DNA from: JAIOQJ01 sp963718635
Lineage (GTDB): Bacteria; Planctomycetota; Planctomycetia; Gemmatales; Gemmataceae
DNA: 64,000 nt
Direction of reading: 5' to 3'
Assembly (NCBI GenBank): GCA_963718635.1
Contig: OY970367.1
Span: 2,976,001 to 3,040,000, forward strand
Part shown: piece after piece, positions 1-8,034 of the stretch
Position numbering within the stretch: the first letter of the stretch is position 1
Layout of the letters: each line of letters starts with the position of its first letter
Made by a program: the position numbers and the translations under genes
The notes under the pieces: model-generated
The model's database searches: none
Told to the model about the DNA's origin: nothing
What the model saw: only the letters and a program-made list of their open reading frames with translations

Positions 1-104
1 TGGATGAGGCCGCCTGCTAGCGCCGCCACGGGAACAATAAAGGCGCCCAGCAGCCAGAGGATGACGAGGATGACGATAATTGTTTCGAGTGAATAACGCG
101 GCAT
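1..104 (-). CDS. Small hydrophobic membrane protein, lmo0937-like (partial)
   Basis: An ATG at 104 opens a minus-strand frame that runs off the left edge after about 34 codons. It reads MPRYSLETIIVILVILWLLG, then a short hydrophobic stretch rich in A, V and G. The single long transmembrane segment with an LWLLG core resembles the roughly 50-residue lmo0937-type membrane proteins common in environmental bacteria, whose function is unknown. A GAGG about ten bases upstream could be its ribosome site. The C-terminus is outside the window, so the family call is tentative. Confidence 0.55.
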   Translation of the reverse strand, partial: MPRYSLETIIVILVILWLLGAFIVPVAALAGGLI

Positions 105-286
105 AGTAGTAAGCCTCGGTAGCGGATTAAAAAAGCCGGAAAGTGCACGCTATTGCAATGGTTCGCCCATTGATGCCGTAATCTCTTGCTCAAACCGAAA
201 ATTTTGAACGGAATTTTGAGAATGGCCCCTGTTTTTCCGAACGGGGGTTATAATCTCCCCTGTCCAAGATTTTCCGGGGAGCGATT

Positions 287-907
287 ATGGGCCTTGTTGA
301 ATTGCTGGATCAGATTCGTGCCGAGCATCTCGATGAACTGTTGTCCGCCATCGAAGAGAAATCGCTGTTGCCCGCGACGCGCGTCATTACGGAACCCGCA
401 TTACGTCTCGATGATGGCACGCTTGCGATCGAAGGCGAACTGCAACTTCCGGCCCGTATCGACTTCGCGGTTCTGCAAGGCGACACTCCTACTGAGCTCC
501 TCAACGTCGAAAGCGACACCATGCTCGCCTTCGATGCCGTCGAGTTCGATTGGGGGAAAACGCTGCACGTCGAGATGGGCGCCTTTGCCTGGCACGGGTT
601 TCCGATCACGATGCCGGATGATCCTAGTTACAACTGGGTTCCGCTGCAGGAGTGGTTCTGGAAATGGTTCCACGATGAAGATGAAGAGGAGGATGATCCC
701 GACCTGCTCGGCGCTGTCCATTTCTTATCCGACCCCGTGTTGCAGGACGACGTCATCGAGTTTTCGGTCGATCTCGGCTCCGCGCCGGTAGCCGCGTTCG
801 AAGAGATGCTCGACGCGTTCGCAACCGCGGGGGTAACGCTGTGCCGCTATCGGGCAGGTGGTGGGGAAAACGTAGTCGCGTATCCGCAGAAATTTAGCCC
901 CCCGTGA
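287..907 (+). CDS. Hypothetical acidic protein, 206 aa
   Basis: I do not recognise this protein. The ATG at 287 is preceded by GGGGAG at a spacing of five bases, a strong ribosome site, which supports this start. The product is soluble: there is no signal peptide or membrane segment. It has a leucine-rich N-terminal helix, a mixed beta region, and an Asp/Glu-rich loop (HDEDEEEDDPD, around residues 128-138) after a Trp-rich stretch (EWFWKWF). The stop lies just before a double hairpin that separates it from the convergent acyltransferase gene. It appears to be a single-gene unit. Confidence 0.7.
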   Translation: MGLVELLDQIRAEHLDELLSAIEEKSLLPATRVITEPALRLDDGTLAIEGELQLPARIDFAVLQGDTPTELLNVESDTMLAFDAVEFDWGKTLHVEMGAFAWHGFPITMPDDPSYNWVPLQEWFWKWFHDEDEEEDDPDLLGAVHFLSDPVLQDDVIEFSVDLGSAPVAAFEEMLDAFATAGVTLCRYRAGGGENVVAYPQKFSPP

Positions 908-957
908 TTACACGGGGGGAAGCTGAAACCCCCGGTGTATTCACCGGGGGCTAAATT
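891..957. terminator. Bidirectional double-hairpin terminator
   Basis: Two G/C hairpins lie between convergent genes: CCCCCGTG/CACGGGGG (from about 898) and CCCCCGGTG/CACCGGGGG (ending at 950). They are enclosed by an outer inverted repeat, AATTTAG at 891 and CTAAATT at 951. The outer arms give A/T tracts on both sides, so it could end transcription of the 287-907 gene and of the acyltransferase gene, whose stop codon overlaps the right arm. Confidence 0.7.
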
Positions 958-2177
958 CGTCGCCGCTTTCCATTCAAAACCGTGCCAACGAGCGTATAGC
1001 GCACGCCGCATTGATAGGTGACGAGCAAGACGCTAAGCGACACGCTCATAACAATGGCGAGCTTGAGCAGGCCGGGCAATGGGAGAGGCGCCAACCAGAT
1101 CTGCAGCGCAATGACCAGCGTCAGGTGCCAAAGGTAACACCAGTAAGAGGCGTCGGCCAGATAGCGGATCCAATGCCGTTCGTTACAGGCGAACCTTTGC
1201 GCGGCGCCCATTAATCCCACGATCATCAGCCAGGTATAAAGGCCAGCGAAGAAATTCGTCGCGAAGTGATACAACGGCTTTGGTAACAGGCTGACGCCGG
1301 GCAGCGGTTTTTTTTCGCCAAACATCAAATAGAGCATCGCCGGCAACACAAGCAGATTGCCGATGAGCAGCAATTTAGCCCAACCCTGTGTGAATTGAAG
1401 CAACGCGTCGCGGTGGCGCCAAAGCTGCCAACCCACGGTGAAAAACAGGAAATAGTAAGTGAAAATATAGAAGGGTGGCTTCCAACCATCGGGCGTGTCC
1501 GCCATCCCAGGCAACCGCATCGGCCAGAGCAACAACGCGGTAAGACACGCAAACAACAGGTTTTTACCGCGCCAATGCAGTATTGCACGAACTGCCGTAT
1601 CACCAATCTCACCCGCCCGCGTGGATGGCAATTTTCGGCCGATGAGGATCAACGGAATCATCGCGACAAGATAGACGAGCAAAAAGTACAAGAACCAAAG
1701 ATGAAACGGATAGATGTACTTCAAAAATTCCCAGGTTGTGAAATGGTGCGCGAGACGGGCGAGCGGTTCTTCATCGGCGATAACGGTCATGCCGACGAAG
1801 CGCAAGGCATCGGGGTTTCCCATAAGCCAGACGGCCTGCAATGTCGGCTCGATAATCAGCAAGCCCAAGGCGAAAGGCAGAGCGATGCGCAGACAACGGC
1901 GGGCGATCATGCCGGCCAAGCCATAGCGCTGATAGATGAGACAGCCGAAAAAGCCGGCCAGGAAAAAGAACGTCTGCATTCGAAACGAATGGATCACAAA
2001 GACAAACAAGTCGGCAACCGGACTCCGTTCGCAATCCCTCGCCGGCCAGAAGGCGACGGGCGTCTGCATGAAGGGAATCAGCCCGTGAAGGAGAATACCC
2101 AGGAACATCATCAGGCCGCGAAGGAAGTCGAGCGAGTGGTAGCGGTCTGGCATCGTGAAGCTACTTGTTCTAGTCAC
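951..2177 (-). CDS. Acyltransferase family 3 membrane protein (OpgC/MdoC-like)
   Basis: A 408-residue integral membrane protein with about ten hydrophobic segments. The N-terminal SLDFLRGLMMFLGILLHG and the MQTFFFLAGFF segment match the acyltransferase-3 family, membrane enzymes that O-acylate glycans or other envelope substrates. The late YLADASYWCYLWHLTL segment is also typical of the family. The overall pattern is closest to OpgC/MdoC-like glucan succinylases, but the substrate cannot be read from sequence. Translation may start at the first Met or at Met9 (MPDRYHSLDF), which lies closer to the family start. Neighbours are convergent or separated by repeats, so it is probably transcribed alone. 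Confidence 0.85.
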   Translation of the reverse strand: MTRTSSFTMPDRYHSLDFLRGLMMFLGILLHGLIPFMQTPVAFWPARDCERSPVADLFVFVIHSFRMQTFFFLAGFFGCLIYQRYGLAGMIARRCLRIALPFALGLLIIEPTLQAVWLMGNPDALRFVGMTVIADEEPLARLAHHFTTWEFLKYIYPFHLWFLYFLLVYLVAMIPLILIGRKLPSTRAGEIGDTAVRAILHWRGKNLLFACLTALLLWPMRLPGMADTPDGWKPPFYIFTYYFLFFTVGWQLWRHRDALLQFTQGWAKLLLIGNLLVLPAMLYLMFGEKKPLPGVSLLPKPLYHFATNFFAGLYTWLMIVGLMGAAQRFACNERHWIRYLADASYWCYLWHLTLVIALQIWLAPLPLPGLLKLAIVMSVSLSVLLVTYQCGVRYTLVGTVLNGKRRRI

Positions 2178-2218
2178 GCTGCTTAGGATACGGGATTGAT
2201 AGCTTTCCTATTCGGATT

Positions 2219-2592
2219 CGCCGCCACCCCGCTTGCCGGGGTGGAGCGCGGGTTCGTAGCCAGATAACGTCGTGCAACCCCGAGACGCCGCCACCCCGCT
2301 TGCCGGGGTGGCGCGCGGGTTCGTAACTAGAATTGCCGTTTTTGAACTGCCGCCCCACCCCGGCAAGCGGGGTGGCGGCGAGGCCGGGACGCGAGACGTA
2401 CGTAGCTGGCGACGAACCCGCGCTCCACCCCGGCAAGCGGGGTGGCGGCGAGGCCGCGACCCGAGACGTAGCTGGCGACGAACCGGCGCTCCACCCCGGC
2501 AAGCGGGGTGGCGGCGAGGCCGCGACCCGAGACGTAGCTGGCGACGAACCGGCGCTCCACCCCGGCAACCGGGGTGGCGGCGAATTCAACCA
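2219..2592. repeat. REP-like palindrome cluster (six units, three in roughly 70-bp tandem)
   Basis: The palindrome CCACCCCGCTTGCCGGGGTGG occurs six times: two units in one orientation (from about 2222 and 2290) and four in the other (about 2353-2575). The last three sit in tandem units of about 70 bp that also share ACCCGAGACGTAGCTGGCGA. The cluster fills the gap between the acyltransferase and anti-sigma genes. The last unit has an A replacing G in the loop. The spacers are themselves palindrome-flanking sequence, so this is a REP/BIME-type array, not CRISPR. Confidence 0.85.
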
Positions 2593-2643
2593 GAGCCAAA
2601 TAGAAACGGACCGGCTGCTTAGCGAGGTTCCGAACGCTTGTCA

Positions 2644-3376
2644 CTACGTCGACGAAAACTTGCTCAAAAACGGCTCCAACGAATCGCCGGTGAAAACGAT
2701 GACGTAGGCCAACTTAGTCGGTTGCTCGGCATCGCGCGAAATGACGATCTGGTGGCCGAACGCCGAGCTGCCGCTATACGATTCCGGCAACGTCGAGAGG
2801 TCGAAATCAGTGTCGCGCAAAATATAAACTTGCGCAAACAGATTGCGCTCGAAGCTGCGATAGTAGAGCACGGGCACTTGTTTTCCCTGCACGCTGGCCA
2901 TGCCGTGAAAGGCGAGCAAGTGCGGATTCAGCGCTGTCTTTGGATGGTACGCAATCCCCTGCCCGGCGAGCCAGCCCTCGACATTCACCCGGGGATCTTC
3001 AACGGAGCGATCGTGGTTCAAAACGAGTTCGTTGGCGTTAAAGCGAACTTTTTCCTGCCGGTTCCCCATCAGGATGCCAACGGCGAACAGAAGGCAGGCA
3101 GCGGCAGCCGTCGCATAGAAGAAACGTTTGCGATGCCAGGCGCCGCGCTGCTGAGCCAACTGTTCGAAGATTCGCGACTTTAACATGGGCGGAATGGGAA
3201 CCGCGCGCATCGCCTTGACGATCGGCGCGTCCAGTCGTGCGCTCCACTTGGAGCGAATGCTCGCAGTCTGAGCACGTCAGGAGATGGCGATCGAGATCGG
3301 CCGCATCGTCAGCCGGCAACTCCGTCTGCCGTGTTCCGCGAAACTCGGAGAGCAAGCGAGCTGTTTTACAATCCAT
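2644..3376 (-). CDS. Anti-sigma factor, zinc-finger type (one-base frameshift near 3230)
   Basis: The start MDCKTARLL at 3376 overlaps the sigma factor gene's 3' end by 11 bases, implying translational coupling. The N-terminus carries an anti-sigma zinc-finger pattern (DC near the start, then HLLTCSDC). It is followed by one transmembrane helix (FFYATAAAACLLFAVGILMG) and a C-terminal extracytoplasmic domain of about 120 residues. The two halves lie in different frames. Removing one base near 3230, after QVER, joins them as ...VERRLDAPIVKAM..., a smooth sequence. It should bind and inhibit the adjacent ECF sigma factor. The break could be a sequence error or a real mutation. Confidence 0.75.
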
Positions 3377-3905
3377 CTTTCGCCCTCCCCGTTTCTTCGG
3401 ACCCGACCAGCACACCGGGCAGCAGTTTCTGCCGGAGAAAGGTCTTGGCCCTGGCTAATCGCGACATCACCGTTCCGATTGGTAAATCCATCTGCTCGGC
3501 AATGTCGCGGTAACTGAATTCTTCAAAGTAATACAGGATGATCGGCGATCTGAATACCTCAGGTAGCTCGTCGAGCGCTGACTGCAACTGCTCCGAATCG
3601 ATTTCGGGCTCGGCTTCGCCCGGCGCCTCCGGCAATTCGGCCACAGCATCGAGCGAAACGTTCATCTGCAGACGTGCCGACCGCAATCCATGCAAGTACT
3701 GATTACGCAAGATGCTAAATAGCCAGGGCTTGGCCCGATTCGGGTCGCGCAACTGCTTTAATTGCGTCTGAGCCTTTAAGAACGTCTCTTGCGTTAAATC
3801 GTCTGCTTCAGCCGCGGAACCGCTCAGTCGAAATGCATATCGGTAGAGGGATTCGTAATGGTCTTCGACCATCTCGCGAATGCTTCCCCGGTGACCGACA
3901 CCCAT
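3366..3905 (-). CDS. ECF-type RNA polymerase sigma factor (sigma-70 family)
   Basis: A 179-residue protein with the two-domain ECF layout. Region 2 is YESLYRYAFRLSGSAAEADDLTQETFLKA with the -10 recognition motif KPWLFSILRN. Region 4 is LDELPEVFRSPIILYYFEEF followed by the helix-turn-helix YRDIAEQMDLPIGTVMSRLARAK. It directs RNA polymerase to a small regulon that usually includes its own operon. The anti-sigma gene follows with an overlap. The start is taken at the ATG at 3905, with AAGGA about 11 bases upstream; Met12 is an alternative. Confidence 0.9.
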   Translation of the reverse strand: MGVGHRGSIREMVEDHYESLYRYAFRLSGSAAEADDLTQETFLKAQTQLKQLRDPNRAKPWLFSILRNQYLHGLRSARLQMNVSLDAVAELPEAPGEAEPEIDSEQLQSALDELPEVFRSPIILYYFEEFSYRDIAEQMDLPIGTVMSRLARAKTFLRQKLLPGVLVGSEETGRAKDGL

Positions 3906-4051
3906 GACGGCACTCGTCCTTCATCTATTAAGAGACACGACTGCCGAATTTATTCCCGAAAGTTTCAGCAATATTTGAAAGGTTCAATTCAGGTAAGTTA
4001 GGAAGAGACTGAGCAAACCGCCACTTCGATTACCTCGAAGGGTAAATGCGG

Positions 4052-4080
4052 GAGCCGGAAGCATTACACGCTTCCGGCTC
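4052..4080. terminator. Hairpin between the FadJ-like gene and the sigma operon
   Basis: A perfect 11-bp stem GAGCCGGAAGC/GCTTCCGGCTC with a 7-base loop lies just beyond the stop of the minus-strand FadJ-like gene. No clear U-tract follows on the minus strand, so factor-independent termination is only a possibility. Confidence 0.4.
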
Positions 4081-4089
4081 AAAATTCTT

Positions 4090-6300
4090 TCAACCGGCCA
4101 TCCGTCGCAATGACGGAAAGGCGAGCGTCTCGCTCGAAGACATCGATTCGTAGAACGATTCCCCGGCCTCGGCTCGGCGTTGGAGTTCGATGCATGGCTC
4201 GAAGCGTTTGCCAAAGCGTTCGGCAAACTCGTTGAGCCGTTCCACAACCGAGAGCAGGCCGAGCTTGTCGGCATGGCGTAGAGGCCCGCCGAGGTGAGGC
4301 GCCCAATTCATCCCCAGCGCCATGGCCATATCGACCAAACCGGGATCGGCATCGGGTTCGTCGGCCAGACAGGCGGCCGTTTCATTGATGGCGCGCAGCA
4401 CCAGCCGTTCCGTTCCATCGTCGAGCGCCTGGCGTGGGTCGAACACATAATGGCTGACGACATCTTCGTCCGCTTCGCGCCAGGCGATCATCCGGGCCAG
4501 ATGGTTCATTTTCTTATTGCCACGGCCGTAGCGGTAGAAACCTTCGCCGCTGTCGCGACCATTCCAACCAAAGGCCCGTAAGCGTTCGAGCAGAAGATTG
4601 TTCGCGAAGTTGTCTCCCCGCGCCAGCTGTAGGCTTTCAACGAGTCTGGCCAATTTGTCGAAGCCGATGGCGTCGATGGCTTCCAGGGGACCGTACTTCA
4701 TGCCGAATAGTCGCATGCCGCGATCGATTGCATCCGGCGGCAACCCTTCGGCGACGAGGACGACCGCCTCCGAGAAATACGCAAGTTGTACGCGGGACAC
4801 CAGGCGGCCGGGTCGATCGTTCACCAGAATCGGCGTCTTGCCCCAAAGCCGCATCCATGAATCGAGCGTTGCCAGGGTGCTCGAATCGGTCGCTGGAGCG
4901 CGAACCAGCTCGACGAGCCGGGCCGACTGCATTGGTTCGAGCAGATGGATGCCCACGACACGCCCCGGGCGCTGCATCTCGGCCTGGATCGCTTCCACGC
5001 GAACGGTGCTGCTCGTCGTCGCCAGGATGGTCCTGGGCCGAACGCGCTGTTCGAGCTCGTGAAAGACGCTGCGTTTGATGCCGAGATCTTCATCGACCGC
5101 CTCGATCGCCAAAGAGGCATTGTCGAAGCCGTTCCAGGTGGTCGTTCGGCAAATGTTCTTCTTCGCTTGTTCGGCTTCCGCATGGCTTATGCGACCGGTG
5201 GCAACCGCTTCATGGAAATGGGCATCGAGACGGTCGCTCGCCAGTTGCAACGTTTCTTCAGAGAGTTCCTGAATCGCGACATGCCGGCCATGCAGGGCGA
5301 ACCACACCGCCAGTGAAGCGCCCATCTCACCGCCGCCGACAATGCCGATCCGTTCCGGAAGTGCCGGGATAGGATTGATCGGCTCGGGATAAATGCGGGC
5401 CGGCGCTGCCGTTTGCCTGCTTCTTTCAAAGGCATTTTGAAACGTTTCGGAGTCGGCTAGCAGGCTGAATGCTTCACGCTCGGCGATCAGAGCCAAGCCT
5501 GGCGAAACGTACCCACTCCGCACGGCGTTGTATACCGCCTGCGCTGCCGGTCGATCGTCTGCGATATCAACTATAGTCGCGGCGGCTTGTTGGAAGGAGC
5601 GCCAACGGCCCAGAGCCATGCCATCGCGCAAGCGTGCTCCCAGCCGCCGAGGCATCTGCCCCTTACGCGGCGAATCTTGCAGTCGTTCGACGAAAGCCTG
5701 TATTTCCAGACGGGCATTGCGCTCATTGCAACAGAGATCGACCAATCCGCAACTGAACGCTTGCTGGCCCGATAGTTCGGCGCCTTGCAACAACATGTCG
5801 AGCGCCCGCCTAATACCGATCAGCCTTGGCAAACGGTAGGTGGCGCCCCAACAGGGGATAAGCCCTTCGGCGATATCAGGAAACGCAAAAACGGTATCAG
5901 GTCGCGAAACCGCAACACGGTAATCGCATGCAAGGGCCAGCTCCAGACCACCCGAACGGCACTCGCCTTCAACAACGGCAATGGTCAAAATGTCCGATTT
6001 CAAACTGGCGAATTTCTGCATTACCTGCTGCCCGCATGCAGCAAAAGCGAGGCGCTCCGAGAGCGAGTGAAGTCTTTCAACTTCCTTCAACTCATAGCCA
6101 GACGAAAAGCCGTTTGACTTCGCACTGCGGACGATCAAGAGATCGACACAGGGCGCGCGTTCCACGGCGGCAAGCGCTTGGGTCAATTCGTCCAACGTCT
6201 GCAAGGTAAGGCGATTATGCGAACGGTCGGCGCAATCGAGCCAAAGCGTGGCGATTTGATCGTCCAACTCGATGCGGACGCTTGAAGATTCAAACAGCAT
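4090..6300 (-). CDS. FadB/FadJ-like enoyl-CoA hydratase / 3-hydroxyacyl-CoA dehydrogenase
   Basis: A 736-residue bifunctional beta-oxidation protein. The crotonase domain (about residues 1-190) has GGLELALACDYR with a Glu at one catalytic position. The second catalytic Glu of FadB (LPE) is replaced by Asp in FPDIAEGLIP, and the oxyanion segment is unusual (EGECRSGG). The dehydrogenase domain starts near residue 316 with the NAD motif IGIVGGGEMG. It keeps the catalytic His in GIHLLEP and the NRPGRLVSRV motif, then two C-terminal helical domains. A GGAG lies nine bases before the ATG. No thiolase is adjacent. It may degrade or remodel acyl chains; whether the hydratase site is active is uncertain. 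Confidence 0.85.
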   Translation of the reverse strand: MLFESSSVRIELDDQIATLWLDCADRSHNRLTLQTLDELTQALAAVERAPCVDLLIVRSAKSNGFSSGYELKEVERLHSLSERLAFAACGQQVMQKFASLKSDILTIAVVEGECRSGGLELALACDYRVAVSRPDTVFAFPDIAEGLIPCWGATYRLPRLIGIRRALDMLLQGAELSGQQAFSCGLVDLCCNERNARLEIQAFVERLQDSPRKGQMPRRLGARLRDGMALGRWRSFQQAAATIVDIADDRPAAQAVYNAVRSGYVSPGLALIAEREAFSLLADSETFQNAFERSRQTAAPARIYPEPINPIPALPERIGIVGGGEMGASLAVWFALHGRHVAIQELSEETLQLASDRLDAHFHEAVATGRISHAEAEQAKKNICRTTTWNGFDNASLAIEAVDEDLGIKRSVFHELEQRVRPRTILATTSSTVRVEAIQAEMQRPGRVVGIHLLEPMQSARLVELVRAPATDSSTLATLDSWMRLWGKTPILVNDRPGRLVSRVQLAYFSEAVVLVAEGLPPDAIDRGMRLFGMKYGPLEAIDAIGFDKLARLVESLQLARGDNFANNLLLERLRAFGWNGRDSGEGFYRYGRGNKKMNHLARMIAWREADEDVVSHYVFDPRQALDDGTERLVLRAINETAACLADEPDADPGLVDMAMALGMNWAPHLGGPLRHADKLGLLSVVERLNEFAERFGKRFEPCIELQRRAEAGESFYESMSSSETLAFPSLRRMAG

Positions 6301-6545
6301 GCTTCACCACTCCGTTCCATGAATTCGGAGGGTTTTTGCCGCGAAATGAACGTAATAAGGTAGACCAACCACGGCGCCTCCTTGCCCGCTTGGAATAGGG
6401 ATAACGACGCCGTCATCGTGACGTGCGGCCTGATGGGAAGATCATGGCAAGAAATGGGGAAATTCGTCAATACCGAGTTTGTTGCGCGAAGCTCAGGTAT
6501 GTCAATCGATTCTGGCGAGTTGAAACGAGCGCAGAGCCCGTTCTA

Positions 6546-6572
6546 CCCTCCCCCTGGCTTTGCAGGGGAGGG
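6546..6572. repeat. G/C-rich hairpin of the composite palindromic element (core copy)
   Basis: CCCTCCCCCTGGCTTTGC followed by its complement AGGGGAGGG forms the hairpin found throughout the window, and a second GGGTGGGGG half follows at once. A GATTCTGGCGAG near 6510 resembles the outer end of the element. The 6301-6660 gap between genes holds only this repeat material. No promoter or small gene was recognised there. Confidence 0.8.
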
Positions 6573-6660
6573 CAGGGTGGGGGCAGATCGTCTCGCCCAT
6601 GAACGAATGCCACGGCAGTCGCAGCTGTTCCCCCACCATCGTGGGGGCACGCCTGTATGC

Positions 6661-7908
6661 TCAAAAAAGCTCTTTGACCACTTTTTCGCCTTTGTCAACA
6701 ACGCGCATGGGGCGGTTGCCGGCATAGAGATTTTTTTCGTAGTTGATGCCCAGTGCTTTGCAGACGGTCGCCATGAAATCAACCGCGCCCACTTGCCCGT
6801 TCTCGACGGTAGCGCCCTCTTTGTCTGTCTTGCCAATGGCTTGGCCGGCTTTGATGCCGGCGCCGGCGAGAACGCTCGTCCAAGCACGCGGATAGTGGTC
6901 GCGCCCGCCCTTTTTGCCGACGTGGGGCGTACGTCCGAAATCGCCCATCCAGATGACGAGCGTGTCGTTGAGCATGCCGCGCTGTTTCAGGTCGTCTATC
7001 AAAGCCGCGTAGGCGGGATCAAGTTGGCCGGTAAGGGCGCTGATTCTTTTTTCGTTGTCGTTATGGGTATCCCACCCGTTCAAGCCGACTTCAACGAAGG
7101 CGACGCCGCTTTCGACCAGACGCCGGGCGAGCAGACAGCCTTCACCGAATTTGGTACGGCCGTACGCGTCGCGCGTGGCTGCGGACTCTTGGGTAATGTC
7201 GAATGCTTTGGCCTTTTCGGAGTGCATTAATTTCAGCGTTCGCTCGTAGGTTGCCCGGTGAGCTTCGGCGCCGGTTGTCTGCACGCGCTCGACGAAACCT
7301 TTTTCGAGATCGAGCAACAAGTTCGTCCGCTTATCCAGCGACGAGAGACTATCGATGGCCTTCAAATTCTCGATGCCGTTAGCCGGGTTGCCGATCTCGA
7401 CCGGCGCGTGAAACGGGCCGGCATAGCCAGCGCCAAACGATTGGCCGCCGATGGTGAAGAAGTTGGGCAGGTCGTCATCGGTTCGGCCGAGGAAATGGGA
7501 AGCGATGGCGCCCATGCTGGGATGAACGACGCCGCCCACGCCTTCGCGAAAGCCTGTATGCATGTAATAACGGGCGCGGCCGTGACTTCCTTCGCTGGTG
7601 GACATGCCGCGCAACAGCGCCATCTCCTTCATCATCTTGGCGGTCTTCGGCAAGTTGTCGCAAATCTGGACGCCTGGCACGGCCGTGGAGATTGGCTTGA
7701 ATCCACTCGACTTATTGGCCGGCTTCGGATCGAAGGTATCGATATGCGAAGCTCCGCCCGACATGAACAGCAGAATGCAACTCTTATGTTTGCGTTTGGT
7801 CTCTTTGGCCTGGTCGGCCGCATGGGACGCCAACGTGTCGAACCAGCCCGAGACCGGCGCCGTCAGGCCGCCGATGGCAGCGATTTTCAGGATGTCGCGA
7901 CGAGACAT
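6661..7908 (-). CDS. DUF1501 protein, Tat-exported sulfatase-like
   Basis: A 415-residue DUF1501 protein, an alkaline-phosphatase/sulfatase-like fold that is expanded in planctomycetes and has no settled function. The start is placed at the internal ATG 7908 because MSRRDILKIAAIGGL is a twin-arginine signal; the in-frame upstream codons come from an AATTCGG repeat. Motifs seen are ILLFMSGGASHIDTFDPKP near the N-terminus, SEGSHGRARYYMHTGFR, and WMGDFGRTPHVGKKGGRDHY near the C-terminus. It lies just downstream of a DUF1549/DUF1553 gene on the same strand, the usual planctomycete pair. Confidence 0.9.
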   Translation of the reverse strand: MSRRDILKIAAIGGLTAPVSGWFDTLASHAADQAKETKRKHKSCILLFMSGGASHIDTFDPKPANKSSGFKPISTAVPGVQICDNLPKTAKMMKEMALLRGMSTSEGSHGRARYYMHTGFREGVGGVVHPSMGAIASHFLGRTDDDLPNFFTIGGQSFGAGYAGPFHAPVEIGNPANGIENLKAIDSLSSLDKRTNLLLDLEKGFVERVQTTGAEAHRATYERTLKLMHSEKAKAFDITQESAATRDAYGRTKFGEGCLLARRLVESGVAFVEVGLNGWDTHNDNEKRISALTGQLDPAYAALIDDLKQRGMLNDTLVIWMGDFGRTPHVGKKGGRDHYPRAWTSVLAGAGIKAGQAIGKTDKEGATVENGQVGAVDFMATVCKALGINYEKNLYAGNRPMRVVDKGEKVVKELF

Positions 7909-7910
7909 TG

Positions 7911-8030
7911 AAGAATTGCGGAATTCGGAATTCGGATTGCGGAATGAAAACATAACAGCACCTCTGGTGATAAAGACTTCGCTACGCGTTTAACTTCTTG
8001 ATTCCGAAATCCGAATTCCGAATTTCCCGG
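7911..8030. repeat. AATTCGGAATTCGG inverted repeats around the DUF1501 start
   Basis: GGAATTCGGAATTCGGATT (from 7920) and its complement ATCCGAATTCCGAATTTCC (about 8011-8029) form an inverted pair in the gap between the DUF1549/DUF1553 and DUF1501 genes. It may form an mRNA hairpin ahead of the DUF1501 gene. Confidence 0.6.
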
Positions 8031-8034
8031 GGGC

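Noticed and set aside
186..791. A 201-residue plus-strand frame overlapping the 287-907 gene
   Set aside because: It has no ribosome site and a low-complexity Ser/Arg/Pro-rich translation. The overlapping frame from 287 has a strong ribosome site and a normal composition.
2219..2592. Possible CRISPR array
   Set aside because: The repeats are palindromic units in both orientations. The spacers are not unique but share the same flanking sequence, and no cas genes are present. This is a REP-like cluster.
6382..7911. Long plus-strand frames opposite the DUF1501 gene
   Set aside because: They follow the codon bias of the antisense gene and show no protein-family motifs. The minus-strand DUF1501 motifs are clear.
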